Assembly (NCBI GenBank): GCA_050247895.1
Contig: JBFWTJ010000140.1
Span: forward strand, 1-9,891
DNA from: CAVPEW01 sp050247895
GTDB lineage: Bacteria > Actinomycetota > Acidimicrobiia > Acidimicrobiales > VFJN01
Reading direction: 5' to 3'
DNA length: 9,891 bases
The position numbers and the translations under genes are program-made. The notes beneath the pieces were generated by a model. It saw nothing but the letters and a program-made list of their open reading frames with translations. It searched no databases and had not been told where the DNA came from. Of the stretch, positions 6,510 through 9,891 are shown one piece after another. The first letter of the stretch is position 1; each line of letters opens with the position of its first letter.

Positions 6510-7121
6510 ATGAGCGCGGCGCCGGGCACCGGCGAGGCGCCCGGGCCGGTGCCGTGCGCGGGTCGCGGCCGGCCCCGGTCGGCGGTCATCGACCGGGCCG
6601 TGCGCCGGGCCGCCCTCGAGCTCCTGGTGGAGCAGGGCTACGGCGGCACGTCGGTCGAGGCCATCGCCGGCCGGGCCGGGGTGGGCAAGCCGGCCATCTA
6701 CCGCCGCTGGCCGAGCAAGGCCGCCATCGTGGTCGACGCCCTGCGCTGCCACCCCGGCATCGCTGCGCCGCTGCCCGACACCGGCGACCTGCGGGCCGAC
6801 GTCGAGGTGATGCTCGCCGCGGTGCAGCGGGGCATGGCCGGCGGGGAGGGGCCCGTCATGGCCGCGTTCGTGGCCGAGAAGTTCCGCTACCCCGAGCTGC
6901 GCGACGAGTTCGAGCGGGTCTTCGTGCGCGAGCGCCGTGAGCACCTCCAACGCCTGGTCGCCGGAGCCGTGGCCCGGGGCGAGCTGCCCGCGGGCACCGA
7001 CGTCGATCTGGTGGCCGAGATCGGCCCGGCGTTGCTGGCCCACCGCCTGCTGGTCCGCCACCTCCCGCCCGATCCCGACCTGCCCCGGCGCATCGTCGAC
7101 CAGCTCTTCGGCCCGGGCTGA
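6510..7121 (+). CDS. TetR/AcrR-family regulator downstream of MFS-2
   Basis: This is a complete 203-residue repressor. The DNA-binding part has a GRGRPRS leader (residues 18-24), helix one ending LLVEQGYGG (38-46), the helix-turn-helix TSVEAIAGRAGVGKPAIYRRW (47-67), and then PSKAAIVVDAL. The helical C-terminal domain resembles the TetR group with a TetR_C_16-like ligand domain, with LRADVEVML and a FRYPELRDEFERVFVRERR helix. The ATG at 6510 is taken as the start, but only a G-run precedes it, so translation may depend on coupling to MFS-2, which ends 22 bases upstream. Downstream GTG codons before the GRGRP motif are alternatives. The operon arrangement implies that it senses a pump substrate and represses the MFS-2 promoter, as LfrR does for lfrA in mycobacteria; that analogy is inference. 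It has no recognisable Cys pair or metal site. Confidence 0.92.
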   Translation: MSAAPGTGEAPGPVPCAGRGRPRSAVIDRAVRRAALELLVEQGYGGTSVEAIAGRAGVGKPAIYRRWPSKAAIVVDALRCHPGIAAPLPDTGDLRADVEVMLAAVQRGMAGGEGPVMAAFVAEKFRYPELRDEFERVFVRERREHLQRLVAGAVARGELPAGTDVDLVAEIGPALLAHRLLVRHLPPDPDLPRRIVDQLFGPG

Positions 7122-7249
7122 CCGGTCGGATCCCAGCGGGACCTCGCCGGTGGTGCGACGATCGGGCCACGACGTGGTCGGGGCGCCGCGCCGGCACCGG
7201 GTCGCACCGGGCCGGGCGGGCCCGACCCCCGGAGCGCAGCGGAGGGGCG

Positions 7250-8101
7250 ATGACAGCCATCGAAGGGTCGGTCGTGGCGATCACGGGTGGGGCCAGCGGG
7301 ATCGGGGAGGCCACGGCGCGCCTCCTGGTCGAGCGGGGCGCCACCGTGGTCCTGGGCGACATCCAGGAGGACAGGGGCGCGGCCCTCGCCGCCGAGCTGG
7401 GCGGCGCGGCCGGCTTCCGCCGCTGCGATGTGACGAGCGAGGACGACGTCGCCGCGCTGGTCGACGCCGCGGTGGCGGACCACGGGCGGCTCGACTGCCT
7501 GTTCGCCAACGCCGGGATCGTCGGGGCGCTCGGGCCCATCGACGAGATCCCCCTCGAGGAGTACGAGGCGACCGTGGCGGTCCTGCTGCGCTCGGTCTTC
7601 CTGGCCATGAAGCACGGGGCCCGGGCCATGAAGCCGCAGCGGTCGGGCTGCATCGTGGCCACCACCAGCGTCGCCGGGCTGCAGGGGGGCCTGGGCCCCC
7701 ACGTCTACACCGCGGCCAAGAGCGGGGTCGTCGGCCTCACCCGCAACGTGGCGGTGGAGCTCGCCCCCTGGGGCATCCGGGTCAACGCCGTGGCCCCCGG
7801 GAGCCTGACCACGCCGCTCAACGCCGCGGTCAACACGGGGACCGCCGACGGCCTCGAGGAGGCCCGCCGGATCGCCCTCGAGCGCACGCCCATCCCCGGC
7901 CGGGTCGGCACGGCCGAGGACATCGCCCGGGCCGTCCTCTACCTGGCCGGCGACGACGCCGGGTTCGTGACCGGCCACACCCTGGTCGTCGACGGTGGCG
8001 TGGTCGCCGGCGCGGCGGCCGGGGCCACCCCCGAAGCCCCGTTCCGCATGTTCCGCAGCGGGCAGGGCTTCCTGCGCGAGGCCGGCCGCCGGGGCGTCTG
8101 A
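7250..8101 (+). CDS. Classical short-chain dehydrogenase/reductase (SDR)
   Basis: This 283-residue oxidoreductase starts at ATG 7250 after GGAGGGG (7241-7247). The Rossmann motif TGGASGIG spans residues 12-19. D37 at the end of strand two (LGDI) predicts NAD(H) rather than NADP(H). CDVT (59-62) and NAG (87-89) contact the cofactor. The active site has S140, Y153 and K157 in the usual spacing (YTAAK). PWGIRVNAVAPG and the end motif GFVTGHTLVVDGG are conserved. The fourth tetrad position, normally Asn in a VNL-type motif, reads VLLRSVF, placing Leu at 112. The tail extends about 27 residues beyond VDGG, longer than usual. The enzyme should oxidise or reduce a secondary alcohol/ketone in the cytoplasm; the substrate is not evident. 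The 128-base gap before it shows CCACG-A-CGTGG (7167-7177) and no clear promoter. It may be read through from the TetR gene. Confidence 0.93.
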   Translation: MTAIEGSVVAITGGASGIGEATARLLVERGATVVLGDIQEDRGAALAAELGGAAGFRRCDVTSEDDVAALVDAAVADHGRLDCLFANAGIVGALGPIDEIPLEEYEATVAVLLRSVFLAMKHGARAMKPQRSGCIVATTSVAGLQGGLGPHVYTAAKSGVVGLTRNVAVELAPWGIRVNAVAPGSLTTPLNAAVNTGTADGLEEARRIALERTPIPGRVGTAEDIARAVLYLAGDDAGFVTGHTLVVDGGVVAGAAAGATPEAPFRMFRSGQGFLREAGRRGV

Positions 8102-8120
8102 CCGGGGCCGTCCGACCGCC

Positions 8121-8161
8121 CCGGCCGGCCGGACACGGAACCCCTCCCGGGGGCCTACCGT
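8121..8161 (+). promoter_or_regulatory. Gap between the SDR and the phosphatase: palindrome and a weak -10
   Basis: A perfect 12-base palindrome CCGGCCGGCCGG (8121-8132) sits 20 bases past the dehydrogenase stop and may act as a terminator-like structure, although it lacks a T-run. TACCGT (8156-8161) fits the TAnnnT -10 form of high-GC actinobacteria, but no convincing -35 lies 17 bases upstream (ACACGG at 8133-8138). If used, it would give a leader of roughly 90 bases before the phosphatase GTG. Confidence 0.25.
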
Positions 8162-8260
8162 GGGTGCCGTGCAGGAGCGGAGCGACGGGAGCGGCGTGGC
8201 GGCGCGGGTGCCGGGCCGCCCGGCGCGGACGGGCCCCGGGTGCGGCCCCAGGGAGGATCT

Positions 8261-9046
8261 GTGAGCGGCGGGACCCCCGAGACCACGATGTGGCTGACCC
8301 TGGAGGGCCTGGCCAACGCCCGCGACGTGGGCGGCCTGCCCCTGGCCGGGGGCGGGACCACCCGCGGCGGCGTGCTGCTGCGCAGCGACGAGCCCGTGGC
8401 CTGCACGCCGGCCGACGTGGCCCAGCTGGTCGAGGTCGTCGGCCTGCGCCGTGTCGTCGACCTGCGCTCGCTGCGCGAGCACGAGACCTCGGCCCCCCAC
8501 GCGCTGCGCGACGCCGGGGTGGAGTACCTGTCGCTCTCGCTGCGCGACCGGGCCAGCACGACCGAGGACCGGGCCGCGTCGCGGGCCGAGGCCGACGGCC
8601 TTTCCGAGGACGACCTCCTGGTCTGGATGGCGCGGCGCTACCGCCAGACCCTGGACGTGGCGACCGAGGCCCTGATCGGCCTGCTGCCGACCCTGGCCCA
8701 CCAGGACGGGCCGACCCTGGTCCACTGCGCGGCGGGCAAGGACCGCACCGGCGTCGTCGTGGCCATGCTCCTGTCGCTGGCCGGCGTCGAGCGGCCCGCC
8801 GTGGTGGCCGACTACGCCGTCACCGACGGCCGCATGGACCGGGTCCTGGCCGCGCTGCGGGCCCGGCGCGGGCCGGGGATCGACGAGCTCCCCCCGGTGC
8901 TGCACCGTGCCCCGGCCCGGGTCATGGACCACTTCCTGGCCTCGGTCGACGAGGACCTCGGTGGCGTCGAGCGCTGGTTCCTCGACCGCGGCGCCCGCCC
9001 GGCGGACGTCGTGGCGTGGACCGAGCGGCTCGCCGCGCCGGCCTGA
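8261..9046 (+). CDS. MptpB-like tyrosine/dual-specificity phosphatase
   Basis: This is a 261-residue phosphatase of the Y_phosphatase3 type. GTG 8261 is chosen because GGGAGGAT (8251-8258) precedes it; GTG 8240 and ATG 8288 are alternatives. The N-terminal family signature is LANARDVGGL (residues 17-26). The P-loop HCAAGKDRTG (155-164) provides the nucleophile C156 and phosphate-binding R162 in the CX5R arrangement, with K160 and D161 as in the MptpB/LipA branch. RRVVDLRSLREHE precedes a helical insertion (about 90-125). Members of this branch hydrolyse phosphotyrosine, phosphoserine or phosphoinositides; MptpB of Mycobacterium tuberculosis is the best known. No signal peptide is visible, so it is either cytoplasmic or exported by a non-classical route. 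It ends with a TGATG overlap with a small ORF before cobQ. A signalling or housekeeping role cannot be distinguished. Confidence 0.93.
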   Translation: MSGGTPETTMWLTLEGLANARDVGGLPLAGGGTTRGGVLLRSDEPVACTPADVAQLVEVVGLRRVVDLRSLREHETSAPHALRDAGVEYLSLSLRDRASTTEDRAASRAEADGLSEDDLLVWMARRYRQTLDVATEALIGLLPTLAHQDGPTLVHCAAGKDRTGVVVAMLLSLAGVERPAVVADYAVTDGRMDRVLAALRARRGPGIDELPPVLHRAPARVMDHFLASVDEDLGGVERWFLDRGARPADVVAWTERLAAPA

Positions 9047-9141
9047 TGCCGGCCGCCGCCCGGGCGGCCCACGCGTCGCGCTCGACCGGGACCCGGGTCG
9101 CGGGTGGGGCGTCGTCGCCGGGGGACGGGCGGGCCCGGTGA
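9046..9141 (+). other. Possible 31-codon coupled mini-ORF between the phosphatase and cobQ
   Basis: An ATG (9046-9048) overlaps the phosphatase TGA as TGATG. The frame runs 31 codons and stops with a TGA that overlaps the cobQ GTG as GTGA (9138-9141). The predicted peptide is Ala/Arg/Ser/Gly-rich with no motif. It could be a translational bridge that feeds ribosomes to the weakly led cobQ start, or an accident of a high-GC frame. I do not claim a functional peptide. Confidence 0.2.
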
Positions 9142-9891
9142 AGGGCGGCCTGTTCGTCTGCGGGACGACGAGCGACGCGGGCAAGTCCTGGCTCGTCACC
9201 GGCCTCTGCCGGTCGCTGGCCCGCCGGGGCGTGCGGGTCGCGCCCTTCAAGGGCCAGAACATGGCCCTCAACGCCGCGGTCACCGCGGACGGTGGCGAGA
9301 TCGGCCACGCCCAGTGGGTCCAGGCCCTGGCCGCGGGGGTCGAGCCCGAGGTCGACATGAACCCGGTCCTGCTCAAGCCGACCGGCGAGCGGACCAGCCA
9401 GGTCGTGGTGCGGGGACGGCCCGTGCGGGTCACCGACGCCGTGGGCCACCACGCCGCCGCGCCCGCCCTGCGCCCGGTGGTCGCCGCGGCCCTGGAGTCG
9501 CTGCGGTCCCGCTACGACGTGGTGATCGCCGAGGGTGCGGGCGGCGCGGCGGAGATCAACCTCCTCGACAGCGACCTGGCCAACCTGCCCCTGGCCGCCC
9601 AGGCCGGGATGCCCGCGATCGTCGTGGCCGACATCGAGCGGGGCGGGGTGTTCGCGTCCCTCTACGGCACCGTGGCGCTCCTGCCCCCCGAGCTGGCCCG
9701 GACCATCGGCGGCTTCGTGGTCAACCGCTTCCGGGGCGACCCGACCCTGCTCGCACCGGGCACGGCCGAGCTCGAGCGACGCTGCGGGGTGCCCACGCTG
9801 GGCGTCGTGCCCCACCTGGCCGGGGTGGACCTCGACGCGGAGGACTCCCTCGCGCTCGACCGCTGGGACGCGCCCGCTGGCGCGACCGCCG
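9138..9891 (+). CDS. cobQ: Cobyric acid synthase CobQ (partial, C-terminus off the right edge)
   Basis: The first 251 residues of CobQ are present, from GTG 9138 to the window edge. CobQ amidates side chains b, d, e and g of the corrin ring, turning adenosyl-cobyrinic acid a,c-diamide into cobyric acid with glutamine and ATP, in B12 synthesis. Visible are the modified P-loop GTTSDAGKS (residues 9-17), APFKGQNMALNAAVT, GGEIGHAQ, DMNPVLLKP, EGAGGAAEINL (from 132), DIERGGVFAS (from 165), and GFVVNRFRGD followed by LDAEDSL. These belong to the dethiobiotin-synthetase-like ATPase half. The C-terminal glutamine amidotransferase half with its catalytic Cys is outside the window. The start fits family alignments, which begin a few residues before GTTSDAGKS; its Shine-Dalgarno is weak. 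No cobalamin riboswitch or other cob gene is visible upstream. Confidence 0.95.
   Translation, partial: MKGGLFVCGTTSDAGKSWLVTGLCRSLARRGVRVAPFKGQNMALNAAVTADGGEIGHAQWVQALAAGVEPEVDMNPVLLKPTGERTSQVVVRGRPVRVTDAVGHHAAAPALRPVVAAALESLRSRYDVVIAEGAGGAAEINLLDSDLANLPLAAQAGMPAIVVADIERGGVFASLYGTVALLPPELARTIGGFVVNRFRGDPTLLAPGTAELERRCGVPTLGVVPHLAGVDLDAEDSLALDRWDAPAGATA

Noticed and set aside
4697..6589. Upstream extension of the PadR frame on the minus strand (total 792 codons)
   Set aside because: The upstream part is the shadow of MFS-2. A strong Shine-Dalgarno and the PadR domain place the true start at 4696.
7120..7127. GACCGGTC palindrome at the TetR stop codon as an operator
   Set aside because: Eight-base GC palindromes are frequent here, it is not near a promoter-like sequence, and part of it is coding.
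9047..9137. Cobalamin riboswitch before cobQ
   Set aside because: The gap is only 91 bases, follows the phosphatase directly, and shows no recognisable B12-box-like element or extended fold.
6887..9433. 848-codon minus-strand open frame spanning the TetR, SDR, phosphatase and cobQ genes
   Set aside because: Low-complexity product without motifs, covering four well-supported genes. Long antisense frames are expected at this GC content.
1..9891. Mobile element, CRISPR, tRNA/rRNA or phage signals
   Set aside because: I saw no direct-repeat array, transposase or integrase motif, terminal inverted repeats or structural RNA sequence on either strand.

Overview
The window is very GC-rich bacterial DNA with mostly G/C third codon positions, several GTG starts and purine-rich Shine-Dalgarno sequences. 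Genes of actinobacterial type (a DUF2630 small protein, an MptpB-like phosphatase, a PadR regulator with a short His-rich leader) point to a high-GC actinobacterium. The overall style suggests the class Acidimicrobiia (Iamia-like), but that placement is inference from style and has not been tested.

Layout. Positions 1-383 (minus) hold a TetR-family repressor cut by the left edge; a dyad covers its start codon. A DUF2630 protein (485-727) and an ANL-superfamily acyl-CoA synthetase (804-2333) follow on the plus strand, separated by a strong GC hairpin. A hairpin-rich convergent gap (2334-2508) comes next. The middle is a drug-efflux-type block. A 14-helix MFS transporter (4095-2509, minus) lies downstream of a PadR repressor (4696-4211, minus). 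PadR is divergent from a second 14-helix MFS transporter (4865-6487, plus), which is followed 22 bases later by a TetR regulator (6510-7121). To the right, all on plus, are a classical short-chain dehydrogenase (7250-8101), a tyrosine/dual-specificity phosphatase of the MptpB type (8261-9046) and the amino-terminal part of cobyric acid synthase cobQ (9138 to the right edge).

How the parts work together. The clearest regulatory structure is around the efflux block. The 168-base PadR/MFS-2 divergent region is much less GC-rich than its surroundings (29 G/C in 60 bases over 4701-4760). It contains two back-to-back promoter-like elements, with separate dyads over the PadR -10, over the facing -35 boxes and over the MFS-2 -10/start. 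The first pump has its own promoter, whose spacer is filled with three TGCAA half-sites. I infer that PadR represses itself and possibly one or both pumps, and that the downstream TetR governs the MFS-2 operon. The acyl-CoA synthetase, dehydrogenase, phosphatase and cobQ look like ordinary chromosomal metabolic genes with no visible shared pathway.

I saw no RNA genes, mobile elements, CRISPR arrays or phage genes. No gap between genes exceeds about 175 bases. I did not find a clearly new multi-gene system. The items worth a second look are the regulatory dyads, an atypical dehydrogenase active site and a possible coupled mini-ORF.
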